A stretch of 64,000 nucleotides of DNA from G963677085 sp963677085 (GCA_963677085.2 CAXXFH010000004.1:1736001-1800000), one strand, 5' to 3'; positions 38,410 through 47,888 are shown, counted from the stretch's first letter. The notes: generated from the letters alone by a model not told the origin. A program made the numbers and translations.

Positions 38410-40221
38410 ATGCTCGGCAAAGCCTTCGACGGCTGGCGATGGATGCTGGCATTGGCAGCGATGCTGGCTGCGGCAACTTGTGTTTTTCCGCTCGTGTTGG
38501 GAATTCCACTCCTGGATCCCGACGAAGGGTTGCACGCCTCGATCGCTCAAGAGATGGTCGAACGGGGCGACTGGATCATCCCCCGCTTCATCGGCGAACC
38601 GTTTCTCGACAAGCCGATCCTCTTCTTCTGGGCCGAGGCCCTGTCGTTGAAGCTACTTGGCATGTCCGAAGCGGCCGTTCGTCTGCCGGGCCTCATGTTT
38701 GGGCTTCTGGGGGCTGTAACCACGGCCCTGGTTGGCTGGCGACTACTGGGACGCACGGTGGGTTTGGTGGCCGGACTGTTCTACGGCACGATGTTCCTGC
38801 CGGTAGCCCTCACGCAGGCCGCTACCCATGACGTGGCCCTCGTCCCCTGGACCAACCTAGCGATCCTGCTTTTCTGGCAGTCCGATCGCGCGCGCGGGTG
38901 GCAATCTTCCGCACGCTATACGCTGGCCCTGGGCGTGCTGCTTGGGCTTGCGACGCTGACCAAGGGGCTCATGGGCATCGCGCTGGTCGGAGTGGCCTAC
39001 GGCCTGTACCTGCTGGTCACCCGCAAGCTAACGTTGGCCGCCTGCTATCGCGGGGCCGGAGCGGTGACGCTCGGGATCCTGATGGCCTCGACCTGGTATC
39101 TGGCGGTCGAAGCGCGTAGTCCCGGCTACTTGTATTACTACATTGTCGAACGTCACCTGCTGGGCTTCGCTACCGAAACCCAATGCCACGGCGACGAACC
39201 CTGGTGGTTTTATCTGCCCGTGTTACTCGGCGGCGGCTTGCCTTGGATCGGCTATCTGCCGGCAACCATTCGGCAACTCCTTGGCGAACGGAAACAACAA
39301 GCGTCGTCGACTGTTCTTGCCGAGGAGGAGGAAACGAGTAGCGGTTTCGACAACGGCGCCGTTACGCTGTTGTGGTGCTGGCTGCTTGGCTGCACGCTAC
39401 TGCTGTCGATCGCTCAGAGCAAGATGGTGACGTATATTTGGCCCGTCTTTCCGGTAGTGGCCATTTTGGCGGCGATTGCCTGGACACGGCTGCTGGAAGG
39501 AAGGTTGCTCGAATCGGCCCGACGGGACCTTACGCGAACGTTCATCTTCACCAGTGTTACCGGTCCCATTCTGCTGCCCGTGATCATGCTGATCATCGGC
39601 TCGAAATTTGCCATCGACTACAGCGGCCCAGTATGGGCGCTGGCCGCGTTGACCGCGCTGACCTGCTGGATCCCACCGATTTTTTGGTTTCGTGCCCGAT
39701 ATCGGGCGACATTTGTTTCGGCAATCAGTTGCCTGGCATTTCAATTCGTCGTGGTAATGACCGTCGTCTTCCCACCGGTGGCCGAGTCGCGGTCGGCTGC
39801 GGCCCTTGCCACGTACATCAACCAGCGTGGCCGCGTTCCCTCGCACGTGATGGTAGCCGACGAGCGGATTGGCTCGGTGGTCTTCTATCTTCGGCCCGAA
39901 CTCCGCGCCGGCCTGCAACACGGCCAACTGGAAAGCACGCATCTCTACGACGTGCGCAACGGCGTGCCCGTCGACAATCCCGATGCGATTGTGGCGGTCC
40001 CTCGAACGCAATTCCATCGAGCGTTGCGTTTCTTCCAACTCGATGACACCCCCTATGAACCGATCGGCCGTTTCCGCATCTATCGAGCGACGTCGCTTAT
40101 TCCGCATGGGGTGGCGAATCAACTGGTCCAACCGAAATCTAAGGACAACACCCCCAAAACGTCCGCCGGCAAATTACGCGTGGCATTAGATCCGGCAGCA
40201 GAAAAACCCCGCGGGGGTTGA
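38410..40221 (+). CDS. ArnT/PMT-family membrane glycosyltransferase (first copy)
   Basis: 603 residues, ATG at 38410 with GGGAGG upstream. About twelve membrane helices. The first periplasmic loop has the GT-C signature with acidic residues, LLDPDEGLHASIAQEMVERG, then GDWIIPRFIGEPFLDKPILF; the second ExE/DxD-like region follows. This is the layout of ArnT/4-amino-4-deoxy-arabinose or mannosyl transferases that use polyprenyl-phosphate sugars on the periplasmic side. Acceptor (lipid A, protein or polysaccharide) unknown. The C-terminal 120 residues form a soluble domain (YINQRGRVPSHVMVADERIG). A second family member lies at 42249. Confidence 0.85.
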   Translation: MLGKAFDGWRWMLALAAMLAAATCVFPLVLGIPLLDPDEGLHASIAQEMVERGDWIIPRFIGEPFLDKPILFFWAEALSLKLLGMSEAAVRLPGLMFGLLGAVTTALVGWRLLGRTVGLVAGLFYGTMFLPVALTQAATHDVALVPWTNLAILLFWQSDRARGWQSSARYTLALGVLLGLATLTKGLMGIALVGVAYGLYLLVTRKLTLAACYRGAGAVTLGILMASTWYLAVEARSPGYLYYYIVERHLLGFATETQCHGDEPWWFYLPVLLGGGLPWIGYLPATIRQLLGERKQQASSTVLAEEEETSSGFDNGAVTLLWCWLLGCTLLLSIAQSKMVTYIWPVFPVVAILAAIAWTRLLEGRLLESARRDLTRTFIFTSVTGPILLPVIMLIIGSKFAIDYSGPVWALAALTALTCWIPPIFWFRARYRATFVSAISCLAFQFVVVMTVVFPPVAESRSAAALATYINQRGRVPSHVMVADERIGSVVFYLRPELRAGLQHGQLESTHLYDVRNGVPVDNPDAIVAVPRTQFHRALRFFQLDDTPYEPIGRFRIYRATSLIPHGVANQLVQPKSKDNTPKTSAGKLRVALDPAAEKPRGG

Positions 40222-40223
40222 GC

Positions 40224-40253
40224 CGGGTGCCATGGGCGGCTTGTCCGCCCTTG
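40224..40253. repeat. REP copy left of the RAYT transposase (family E)
   Basis: 30 bases, CGGGTGCCATGGGCGG then CTTGTCCGCCCTTG. The internal stem is GGGCGG-CTTGT-CCGCCC. It is the exact reverse complement of 40894-40923, on the other side of the transposase gene. Confidence 0.95.
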
Positions 40254-40271
40254 CCGAACAGGGCCAAACGC

Positions 40272-40871
40272 TTATTGCTGCTCAAGATCGTCCAGAAATT
40301 CGCCGGGCAAACCGTGAACCATGGGCAAGGCAGGGTCCTGGCATTGACCATCACTCAGATACCAACGGGCACTCGACCATCGCCATTGTTCGGCCCGTTG
40401 ACACAACCCCCGTACCACTGGGTTGTTGTGTTTGTAGTCGATTGATCCTAAAACGGCTTGTCGAGTCTTCAGGTTTCTGTCATAGCCGGGGCCCTTCAAC
40501 CAGAAACGGAAACCGGGCTCGCCGTTGCCGTGCCTGACAGTCAACCTCTCAAGCAAAGGACTTTCCACTGCCTGGAGGTTCACCTTGATGCGATAGGAAA
40601 AAGGCCGCTTAATCGCGTAAAGAAGCGAGTCGATGTCGGGGCTTCTCCGGGAATAAACCAAGAGATGCACATGCTCGGGCATGAAAACGAAGGCCGTCAG
40701 GGAAAAGGCATAGCGTTCAACAGCCCGATCGATACTCTCGGCAAGAAGACCTCGCCAGTGATCATTCGTCAGCAGAGAAAGGCGGTCGTGGCAGGAAAAC
40801 GTTAGTTCGTGCAGATCGCCGGGGTCGTGATAATGACGCACGCGGCGACGATGATCCTTGGGCGTGGTCAT
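40272..40871 (-). CDS. REP-associated tyrosine transposase (RAYT, Y1/IS200-like)
   Basis: 199 residues from ATG at 40871 (MTTPKDHRRRV); a TTG at 40889 is possible but lies at the REP edge. HUH nuclease: H-U-H motif in FMPEHVHLLV (residues 63-72) and catalytic Tyr most likely in AIKRPFSYRIKVN. The C-terminal signature SIDYKHNNPVVRGLCQ ... WRWSSARWY is typical of the REP-associated group, which cut and mobilise REP hairpins as single strands rather than carrying their own ends. The gene is complete. It is bracketed by perfect 30-bp inverted REP copies. Confidence 0.93.
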   Translation of the reverse strand: MTTPKDHRRRVRHYHDPGDLHELTFSCHDRLSLLTNDHWRGLLAESIDRAVERYAFSLTAFVFMPEHVHLLVYSRRSPDIDSLLYAIKRPFSYRIKVNLQAVESPLLERLTVRHGNGEPGFRFWLKGPGYDRNLKTRQAVLGSIDYKHNNPVVRGLCQRAEQWRWSSARWYLSDGQCQDPALPMVHGLPGEFLDDLEQQ

Positions 40872-40893
40872 GCCGCAAGAATACCCCAAGGAA

Positions 40894-40923
40894 CAAGGGC
40901 GGACAAGCCGCCCATGGCACCCG
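40894..40923. repeat. REP copy right of the RAYT transposase (family E)
   Basis: CAAGGGCGGACAAG then CCGCCCATGGCACCCG. Exact reverse complement of 40224-40253; together with the transposase they form a REPtron-like unit of 700 bases. Confidence 0.95.
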
Positions 40924-40955
40924 ATTCACTCCCGCAACACTGATCTCGCCCATGC

Positions 40956-41753
40956 CTAAGCCGCGTTCGGCAGTCGGGGTTGCTCGTTGTCGTCGGCATC
41001 GCTTCCCTCGGCAGCCTGCTGCTTCTCACGCAGCTTCTCTTCAAGACGGTCGAACCAACGAGCCACCGGGCCGGTGACGACGATCCCCCGTGAAACGACC
41101 AGCGCCAGCGCGGCGCCGCAAAGAACGTCGCTGGGGAAATGGGCACCCACATAGATGCGATGCACGCCCACCAACGCGGCCGCCGAGATAAATAGCCAAC
41201 GTCCGGCCGGGTAGAGCCAGATCAGGGCGACCGCCAATCCAACGGCGGTGGCCGTGTGGGCAGAAGGAAAGCTCTGGCCGCCGGTGCCGGCACCAGTCAT
41301 GGCCAGCCAGCCGCCGAAGGTCGCCCAAACATCGCCGACGAAATCGAAATGCTGCGGTCGCGTGCGGACGACCATCATCTTCACCAGGTTGGCCGCCATG
41401 CCCGCAGCCACGGCAGAAGCCAACACCCGGGGAATGGCCCAACGACGACCAAAATCGAGATTATAAATCGCCAACAAGATGGCCGCCACGCCGAACCCAT
41501 GGCCGAAATATTCGGCCAACTGGAGGAACTTCAAAAAGTCGTCGTTCGGCTTGTTGTTCACACAGAGGTCGGCCACGACGACATCGATACTCAACGCCAT
41601 CGCGGCCACGGCAACCAACAGCCCTGCCAGTACCAGCAGGCGGCGTGCCCGAGAGTCCTCGACACACGACAACGCGGCAGACGATTCTGCTTTCGCGCGG
41701 TCTGCGGTACTACCGGTAATCGATACTCGATGGGTGTTTCGCTCAGACGCCAT
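40956..41753 (-). CDS. PAP2-family membrane phosphatase
   Basis: 265 residues from ATG at 41753, with GAGG 5 bases upstream; the frame continues to 41822. Residues about 45-65 and several later segments are membrane helices. The three PAP2 motifs are KMMVVRTRP (K-x6-RP), PSAHTA (PSxH) and GVHRIYVGAHFPSD (SRxxxxxHxxxD variant with His for Ser). It dephosphorylates a lipid or polyprenyl pyrophosphate at the periplasmic face, for example to recycle undecaprenyl carrier. The Lys/Glu-rich C-terminal tail (FDRLEEKLREKQQ) is cytoplasmic. Divergent from the second ArnT-like gene. Confidence 0.88.
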   Translation of the reverse strand: MASERNTHRVSITGSTADRAKAESSAALSCVEDSRARRLLVLAGLLVAVAAMALSIDVVVADLCVNNKPNDDFLKFLQLAEYFGHGFGVAAILLAIYNLDFGRRWAIPRVLASAVAAGMAANLVKMMVVRTRPQHFDFVGDVWATFGGWLAMTGAGTGGQSFPSAHTATAVGLAVALIWLYPAGRWLFISAAALVGVHRIYVGAHFPSDVLCGAALALVVSRGIVVTGPVARWFDRLEEKLREKQQAAEGSDADDNEQPRLPNAA

Positions 41754-42248
41754 AACTACCTCAGCTACCCAACCCACCAATTCACCCAAGCAATGGGCGG
41801 CCGGCAGTTCTACCGGCAGCACCAGCGAGTCGACCGATGGCAGTTGGGCTCTATGTGGATCTGAAGCAGTAGTGCAAGCAGCGGGAAATCTGCCTACCCC
41901 AAGACTTCAGAGAGACGAGTCTGAAGAACGAGTAATCCGACCCTTCGCACCGCACGGTCCGCCTACCCACGGTAAGCTGGGCAACAAAAGTGCTGTTGGC
42001 AATCGGTCGGCGATTCCGTAGACTTCGCCAACGAATATTGTCCGAAACCGACGGGTACATAGTACACCGTCTTTATCGGACACCTGTCAGAAGGAATTTA
42101 CCAAATATGGGTCCCCGAAATCCACCGCAACTTCTGGGAAAAACGATGGCCGATAATCGGCTCCCTATCTGGCAGCTTCCCACGTGTTCCTCAGCAGTGC
42201 GCGGGAACAACGACGAGACGAAAGAAAAACGATCAGGAGTCTAAGGTC
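41754..42248. other. Divergent gene-free region with a small stem-loop
   Basis: CTTCAGA...TCTGAAG at 41905-41926 (7-bp stem, 8-base loop) is the only structured feature. Promoters for the PAP2 gene (minus) and the second ArnT-like gene (plus) should be here, but no hexamer pair is convincing. Confidence 0.35.
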
Positions 42249-44126
42249 ATGGCTCGGCAATTCCGGTATCAGCTCTGGATCGCGTTGGCCGCGGCGGTCG
42301 TCTTCTTCACCAACCTCGGAGTAGCCGGGCTGTGGGATGAAGACGAGCCACTGTACGCCTCGTGTGCTCGGGAAATGCTCCAACGTGGCGACTGGGTCGT
42401 ACCCTACTACAACGGCGAAATGTTTCCCGACAAACCGCCGTTGATGTTTTGGACAATGATGGCGGGCTTCAAGATGTTTGGCATCAACGAACTAGGCGCC
42501 CGTTTCTGGTCGGCCGTGATCGGGGTGGCCACCGCCCTGCTGGGTTTTCACCTGGGACGCCGGTTGTTTAACGACGAAGTGGGACTCTGGTCAGGCCTGA
42601 TTACGGCCACCACGATTATCTTCACGATTTCCGCCCGGGCGGCCACGGTCGACTCGGCGTTGGTCTTCGTCACCACGCTGTTGATGCTGTTGTTCGCCTT
42701 CGGTGGCATCGCCCGACGATCGCGGACAGCAACCACTGACGATACCAGCCGTACCGACGGTACCGTCGCCCAGCCGCCCACTGATCTCGACTACCTGCCA
42801 CAATCGTGGCTTTTGTGGATAGCCATTTGGGCATTGGCGGCCGTGGCCATTTTGGCCAAAGGACCCGTAGGCTTGCTGCTACCAATGGCCTCGATCGGCC
42901 TGTTTCTGATGATCATGAACTACCGACGCCAGGCCGACCGCTATAAAGCGTTGCCCGCGGCCACCACGTGGCTGCAAAAACTTTGGCATGCGTCGATCGT
43001 CGCCGGACGTGTCTGGCATCCGACCAACTTCCTGCGGAGCCTGTGGCAGATGCGTCCTTTGACGGGCGTCGTGGTAGTCGCACTAGTAGCCGCACCGTGG
43101 TTCGTCTTGGTGGGCATGCGCAATGAGTTCTGGCTACAGGAGTTCTTCGCCCGATTCAATCTCCGACCGTTCACCGAACCGATCCTCGGCCACAGCGGTC
43201 CGATCTGGTACCACATACCGGCCATCCTGATCGGCTTTTTCCCTTGGGCCATCTTCCTGGGCCCCGCGGGTTCCGACGTCGTCGGCCATCTGCGTCGCAA
43301 CGATCGCCAACAGCCGGCCTACATTTTGCTTTGCTGTTGGGCCGGCGTGTTCTTCATGTTCTGGTCTGTTTGCAGCACGAAGCTTCCGCACTACACGTTG
43401 CCGATCTACCCGGCCATGGCGATTCTCACCGCCGGTTTCCTTTGCCGTTGGATTGCCGACCCGACCTGTGTGCCGCGCTGGTGGCCGTGGTCGGCGTTTA
43501 TCACGTTGATCGTGATTGGGCTGGGCATCCTCGTCGGCATTCCGATTGCCGCCACGTGCTTTTTGCCGGGCGAAAGTTGGCTGGGATTGTTCGGCTTGAT
43601 TCCGCTGGTCGGTGGACTGTGGTTCATGTTTTACCAAACGCTGGCCCAACGGCGCAAGGCCCTGCTGGGCTACGCCGTGATGTCGGTGGCCTTCTTGACG
43701 GCCCTGTTCGGCTACGCGACGGTTCGGGTTGACCGTTTCCAGACCGCGCAACCGGTGATTGCCGACATTCGCAATGATTCGGCCAGCGAAAAACCACCGA
43801 TCGTGGCCTTCCCGTTTGTCCGCGAGAGCACCGTGTTTTACGCTGGCGACACGGTGCCCGTGCTCGATGAAACTCAAGCGATGGTCGAGCATCTCAGCCA
43901 TGCGGAGCAGGCGCCTTACATCATCACGCTGAGCACGCGAGAAGACGAAGTACACAAGGCCTTCCCCGGCCGCTTCCGCGTGTTAAGTCGCCGCCCGCGG
44001 TTCTTGCACAAGGGCGAGGTTGTGGTACTGGCACCGGCCGACGCTCGGCCGAGCACAAAAGGCCCCGCTTTGGACCATTCATCGGCGCAGACGGCCACAC
44101 GTCCCGGTAGCTCGACACGCCGTTAG
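42249..44126 (+). CDS. ArnT/PMT-family membrane glycosyltransferase (second copy)
   Basis: 625 residues, ATG at 42249 with CAGGAG upstream. GT-C fold: loop 1 reads LWDEDEPLYASCAREMLQRG followed by DWVVPYYNGEMFPDKPPLMF, the ArnT pattern with two acidic residues; about a dozen helices follow (HIPAILIGFFPWAIFLGP, KLPHYTLPIYPAMAILTAGF). The C-terminal soluble part resembles that of the 38410 copy. Both probably use polyprenyl-phosphate sugars in the periplasm on an unknown acceptor. The protein ends with a Pro/Ser/Thr-rich tail. A palindrome AGTGGTC-T-GACCACT overlaps its stop codon (44125-44139). Confidence 0.87.
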   Translation: MARQFRYQLWIALAAAVVFFTNLGVAGLWDEDEPLYASCAREMLQRGDWVVPYYNGEMFPDKPPLMFWTMMAGFKMFGINELGARFWSAVIGVATALLGFHLGRRLFNDEVGLWSGLITATTIIFTISARAATVDSALVFVTTLLMLLFAFGGIARRSRTATTDDTSRTDGTVAQPPTDLDYLPQSWLLWIAIWALAAVAILAKGPVGLLLPMASIGLFLMIMNYRRQADRYKALPAATTWLQKLWHASIVAGRVWHPTNFLRSLWQMRPLTGVVVVALVAAPWFVLVGMRNEFWLQEFFARFNLRPFTEPILGHSGPIWYHIPAILIGFFPWAIFLGPAGSDVVGHLRRNDRQQPAYILLCCWAGVFFMFWSVCSTKLPHYTLPIYPAMAILTAGFLCRWIADPTCVPRWWPWSAFITLIVIGLGILVGIPIAATCFLPGESWLGLFGLIPLVGGLWFMFYQTLAQRRKALLGYAVMSVAFLTALFGYATVRVDRFQTAQPVIADIRNDSASEKPPIVAFPFVRESTVFYAGDTVPVLDETQAMVEHLSHAEQAPYIITLSTREDEVHKAFPGRFRVLSRRPRFLHKGEVVVLAPADARPSTKGPALDHSSAQTATRPGSSTRR

Positions 44127-44149
44127 TGGTCTGACCACTTCGACTTTGC

Positions 44150-44213
44150 GGGTGCCGGGGGCAGCTTGTCTGCCCCTAATCCAGCAACGGCGGGCAAGCC
44201 CCGCATGGCACCC
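44150..44213. repeat. Inverted REP pair, family E
   Basis: GGGTGCCGGGGGCAGCTTGT ... GGCAAGCCCCGCATGGCACCC, with inverted outer ends and two inner hairpin halves. Same family as the copies flanking the RAYT gene and the pair at 53559-53621. Confidence 0.75.
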
Positions 44214-44417
44214 AACCGTAACCTCGACAGGCACAGCCACCCGCCGAGCGACCCGTCTCTCGGGGGCTTGTCCTGCGTCGAGAACGGTCTACCATGAAGA
44301 GCCGCCGGAATTCGTGCTCCATTGGTCATTGCTGCTTGGCCACTGCTGCTTGGTCAGTGGTTTTTTGTCTGGCACCTATTTCGTGAATACATCCTCGCAT
44401 CTTTTGGAGTCCTCACA

Positions 44418-44918
44418 ATGCCAGAACAACAGACGCCCGAAGAACAACTGCGACGCGAGCTTTACGATTCGTTCAGAAATCGGGCCATCATCTACTGGCT
44501 GATCTTCGACGAGCTGCGGCGTGAGATGGGAACCGCCAAGGCCGAAGAACTGCTCAGCCGGGCGATCTATCGCCGTGGAACACAAATTGGAGGGCAGAAG
44601 TTCGCCTCCTTCGGCCCGAGCGATCTGGCCGGTTTGAAGGAAGCCTTCCTCGGCGGGATTCCCGACGGTGGCCAAATGTTTCAACCGGAAGTACTCGCCG
44701 AGCAGCCCGACGCGTTGGACATCAAGTTCCACGGCTGCCCACTGCGCGACGCTTGGCTCGAGGCCGGGCTGCCGGAAGACGACGTGGCCACGATCTGCCG
44801 AATCGCCGCCCGAATCGACAATGGCACCTTCGAGGCTGCCGGCTTCGAATTCTCGGCCGACACCTGGCAACCCGGCGGCGATGGCTGCTGCTGCTTACAC
44901 ATTCGCCCAGGCCGTTGA
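44418..44918 (+). CDS. ATC hydrolase-like protein (L-2-amino-thiazoline-4-carboxylate hydrolase family)
   Basis: 166 residues from ATG at 44418, with GGAG 8 bases upstream; the frame extends to 44322 without support. The region FHGCPLRDAWLEAGLPEDDV, then CRIAARIDNGTFEAAGFEFS and the final GDGCCCLHIRPG match the family named for ATC hydrolase, in which Cys and His residues are conserved. The N-terminal half is helical (RRELYDSFRNRAIIYWLIFD). Members vary in function and most are uncharacterised, so the reaction here is unknown. Single gene, with a REP pair on each side. Confidence 0.7.
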   Translation: MPEQQTPEEQLRRELYDSFRNRAIIYWLIFDELRREMGTAKAEELLSRAIYRRGTQIGGQKFASFGPSDLAGLKEAFLGGIPDGGQMFQPEVLAEQPDALDIKFHGCPLRDAWLEAGLPEDDVATICRIAARIDNGTFEAAGFEFSADTWQPGGDGCCCLHIRPGR

Positions 44919-44960
44919 CGCGACGACCACCTCCGCTGGGCGAAAACCCTACTTTTTCTC

Positions 44961-45082
44961 GTTCCCACACTTCGCGTGGGAACGCATGCCCCGACGCTTT
45001 GCGTCGATTGTGGTTGAAATCCTCGGCGTTCCCGAAACACAAACCATCTGGCGAGAGAGTTCCCACACAAAGCGTGGGAACC
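44961..45082. repeat. Compound palindromic element (BIME-like), family B
   Basis: Outer hairpins GTTCCCACACTTCGCGTGGGAAC (44961-44983, one mismatch) and 45059-45082 are inverted. Inside is GACGC-TTT-GCGTC (44993-45005). It has the same arrangement as 4679-4806. The remaining 400 bases to the next gene (45083-45499) show nothing I can support. Confidence 0.8.
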
Positions 45083-45499
45083 AGGAAACGACTTTTTTGT
45101 CGCACCTCCACCAGCGAGTGGTTTGCCCGAGAGAAGTTGTCCAACCCCTACAAACGGTCTCGGGTTTTCTGCCTGCGCCAATTTCTTGAGATAAGGTTTA
45201 TTGGTCGCAAGAGCGGGGCCAAATAGATAGCACTTTTCAAAAAATCTGACGATAGGACCTCGCTGCACTGGTGAAATATGCCGGGGCATTTTCGCGCCGT
45301 GCAACGTCGGGAGCCTGTTGTGTCAATCCGGCAGTCATCGGGACCTCCCTGGCACCGAAACGACCGCCCAGGATAACAGGAAAAATACACCGAGAGACTG
45401 ACACCGAGAGAATACCAACTCCTATTGGTCGCCACACTTTCCGTGAAAGTCGACGATCATCGAAGTTCGTAATACCGGGTACCCACACGGGGATAAGTC

Positions 45500-47173
45500 A
45501 TGAAGGAACGCCTGAAAGAAACCTTTCAGTTGTTGGTTAAATCCGAAAGTCAGGCAGTATCGGAACTGCTGCTGGCCGGGCTCGACTCCAAGACGCAAGT
45601 AACGCGTCACGCGGCTTTGCGCGCCATCCTGGAACGCCGTGATCCGGAAGGACACATCGAGGTCTTCCAGCGCTTGTTGCAGCTCGACGAAGCCTCGCTC
45701 CATATCATTTCCGAACGTCCGGCACGTCTGGTTCGGGCGGCCGGGGAAGCCCTCAAGGACGAAGACCCAAAAAAAGTCGCCATCGCCTGCCAAACGCTCG
45801 TACAGTTTCGGCTGTACGACACCTTTCCCACGGTGATTTCCGCGTTAGTCGATCCGACCTACCCCCATACCGATTTGGTCGCCGACACGATCCTGAAACT
45901 CACCGAAGCGTTTTACGCGGAGCTAAGCGGTAAAGAAGTAGGTTCGGGCCGAAAAGACCAGGAAGCAATTCGCCACAAAATCACCTCGGCATTGGAAGAC
46001 GGCGTCCGCAAGATGCACCGCCACGGCCGCACCGAGGTTATCGAAGCGTTTCTGACCATCGCCAAATCCAACAACGTGGTTCTGCGCCAGTTGTTGCAGC
46101 GCAAAGAAGAGGCCAGCCACGAACCGCTTGTCGAAACACTGCAAACCAGCACCCGTGGCGCCGTACTCCGCATCCTGCTCGGCTTCCTGGAAGATCCGCA
46201 GATGCCGCGGCTGATGTTCGAAACGATTTCTAGCCGCACCGATCCGAAGTTCGTTAACCACCTGCTTCGAACCATAGGAACACGCCCCACGAAGACCATC
46301 GCCGAAACCCTGACGGGTTTTGGTACGATCGCTTGGGCCAAGCCGAACCACGAGATTTTCCAACACCTCGACGACGATGCACAAGCTGGCGCCGTGGCTC
46401 TCCTGATGGGTTCCGGTGTCGATCGCGAGCAGGTGCTCGACACTATCGGCTACTTGCTCACCGAAGGCAAACCCCAAGGGCGCCGAGCGGCCGCTGAAGC
46501 CCTTGCCACATTCAACGGCCCGTTGGCCACCTCCTTTATCGTCAAGGCCATCGGCGACGAAGACCCGCTGGTTCGGGCAGAAGTGATTAAGCAGCTCCGT
46601 CCGCGACGCGTTCCGGGCGCCTTCTCGTTGCTGATCCGGATGGTCGACAGCCCGGAAAACGAGGTTCGGGCTGCCTTGCGGGAAGCCATGCCCGAGTTCA
46701 CCTTCCGCCATTTCCTGAAGACCTTCGACAAGATGGACGAACACCTCCAGCCGCTGGCCGGCCACGTGGTGCGGAAGATCGATCCGGAAATCGAAGACAA
46801 GCTGATTAACGAACTGCACGGCCCGTCGCCCGTGCGTCGTCGCCGTGCGGTACTGGCGGCCGGGGCCATGGGAGTTTCGCAGGAGATGGAACAGGAGATT
46901 ATCCGTACGCTCTCCGACGATGACCACATCGTTCGCATCGCGGCGGCCAAGGTATTGGCCGACTGCCGGACCATGCCCTCCTGGGAAGCCCTTCGCGATG
47001 CCCTGCTCGACCGCAGTGCTCTCGTGCAAGAGACGGCCGAACAAAGCCTGGAGGAAATCAGCCAGTGGCTTTCGACGGACATGGTCGGCGAAGAAACGGC
47101 AACGGAAGAAGCCACCGCCGACAACGAAGAAGCGCCGCCATCACAGCCTTCGACAGAAGCCCTGTCCACATAG
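45500..47173 (+). CDS. HEAT-repeat protein
   Basis: 557 residues, ATG at 45500 with GGATAAG upstream. Almost wholly alpha-helical, with repeated HEAT/PBS-lyase-like units: QVTRHAALRAILERRDPEGH, EGKPQGRRAAAEALATFNGP, DEDPLVRAEVIKQLRPRRVP, DSPENEVRAALREAMPEFTF, SPVRRRRAVLAAGAMGVSQE and DDDHIVRIAAAKVLADCRTM. No signal peptide. The C-terminus is acidic and disordered. A scaffold or adaptor; no partner can be named. It is followed by two small membrane-protein genes in the same direction, with gaps of 249 and 61 bases. Confidence 0.8.
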   Translation: MKERLKETFQLLVKSESQAVSELLLAGLDSKTQVTRHAALRAILERRDPEGHIEVFQRLLQLDEASLHIISERPARLVRAAGEALKDEDPKKVAIACQTLVQFRLYDTFPTVISALVDPTYPHTDLVADTILKLTEAFYAELSGKEVGSGRKDQEAIRHKITSALEDGVRKMHRHGRTEVIEAFLTIAKSNNVVLRQLLQRKEEASHEPLVETLQTSTRGAVLRILLGFLEDPQMPRLMFETISSRTDPKFVNHLLRTIGTRPTKTIAETLTGFGTIAWAKPNHEIFQHLDDDAQAGAVALLMGSGVDREQVLDTIGYLLTEGKPQGRRAAAEALATFNGPLATSFIVKAIGDEDPLVRAEVIKQLRPRRVPGAFSLLIRMVDSPENEVRAALREAMPEFTFRHFLKTFDKMDEHLQPLAGHVVRKIDPEIEDKLINELHGPSPVRRRRAVLAAGAMGVSQEMEQEIIRTLSDDDHIVRIAAAKVLADCRTMPSWEALRDALLDRSALVQETAEQSLEEISQWLSTDMVGEETATEEATADNEEAPPSQPSTEALST

Positions 47174-47422
47174 CGGAACCGGTGGCAGTTGCCAGCGACT
47201 AGGTGCTGCGCTAAGTTTAAAATTACAGGTCGGATGCCAGCCGTCTGACATCTAGACAAAACAGATACTGTCGGCACGACCGCACCCGCTGCCGACACAC
47301 CGATGGTTTCCGGTGAAGGCCAATCGCGGGAAACAGCGGTTACGGGGAAACCGAGTTGGGGTTGCCGCGGACTCCCGCGACCACCTCGAAAAAGAAAACG
47401 AGAGAGCCGAGGAGACGGATTC

Positions 47423-47827
47423 ATGACCACGATCGCGTACTCTACCTTTGTCGACATGCACGGTCTGCTGTTTGCTGCCCGTGGCTTCACCAATCGCAGT
47501 CGTATTTCGAACAGCGATGTGATGGTCTACATAGCGATTGGCTGCTTGGTGATTGGTGCCGTCTCGGCCGGGTTGTACTTCGGCAATCGGGCTTACCATC
47601 GGTGGAAAACCACCAGCCACGGCTACCTATTCAGGGCGTTGTGCGGCATTCACCACCTTCCCAGCAGTGCGCGCGCCTTGTTGCGACAGGTCGCCAGTCA
47701 CCACTCGCTCCCCTTCCCGACCCTGGTATTCATCGACCCGGCTTGGTCGGATCCCAGCGGTCTGGGAGCGCTAGGGCAATCGCGTGCCGAGGAACTTGCC
47801 GCCATTCGCAAAACACTGTTCGGCTAA
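47423..47827 (+). CDS. Small single-helix membrane protein, unknown
   Basis: 134 residues from ATG at 47423, with GAGGAG 9 bases upstream; the frame runs back to 47303 without a signal. One membrane helix at residues about 33-55 (VMVYIAIGCLVIGAVSAGLY), then a basic stretch (HRWKTTSHGYLFRALCGIHH). The C-terminal part (LFRALCGIHHLPSSARALLR ... PTLVFIDPAWSDP) may sit on the cytoplasmic face. The last 50 residues resemble a small helix-strand domain, but no family is recognised. Confidence 0.6.
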   Translation: MTTIAYSTFVDMHGLLFAARGFTNRSRISNSDVMVYIAIGCLVIGAVSAGLYFGNRAYHRWKTTSHGYLFRALCGIHHLPSSARALLRQVASHHSLPFPTLVFIDPAWSDPSGLGALGQSRAEELAAIRKTLFG

Positions 47828-47888
47828 ACACGAGTCAAGCAGACCGACGAATTGACGGCAGCCGAACGAACCATCAGGCGAGCGCAAC

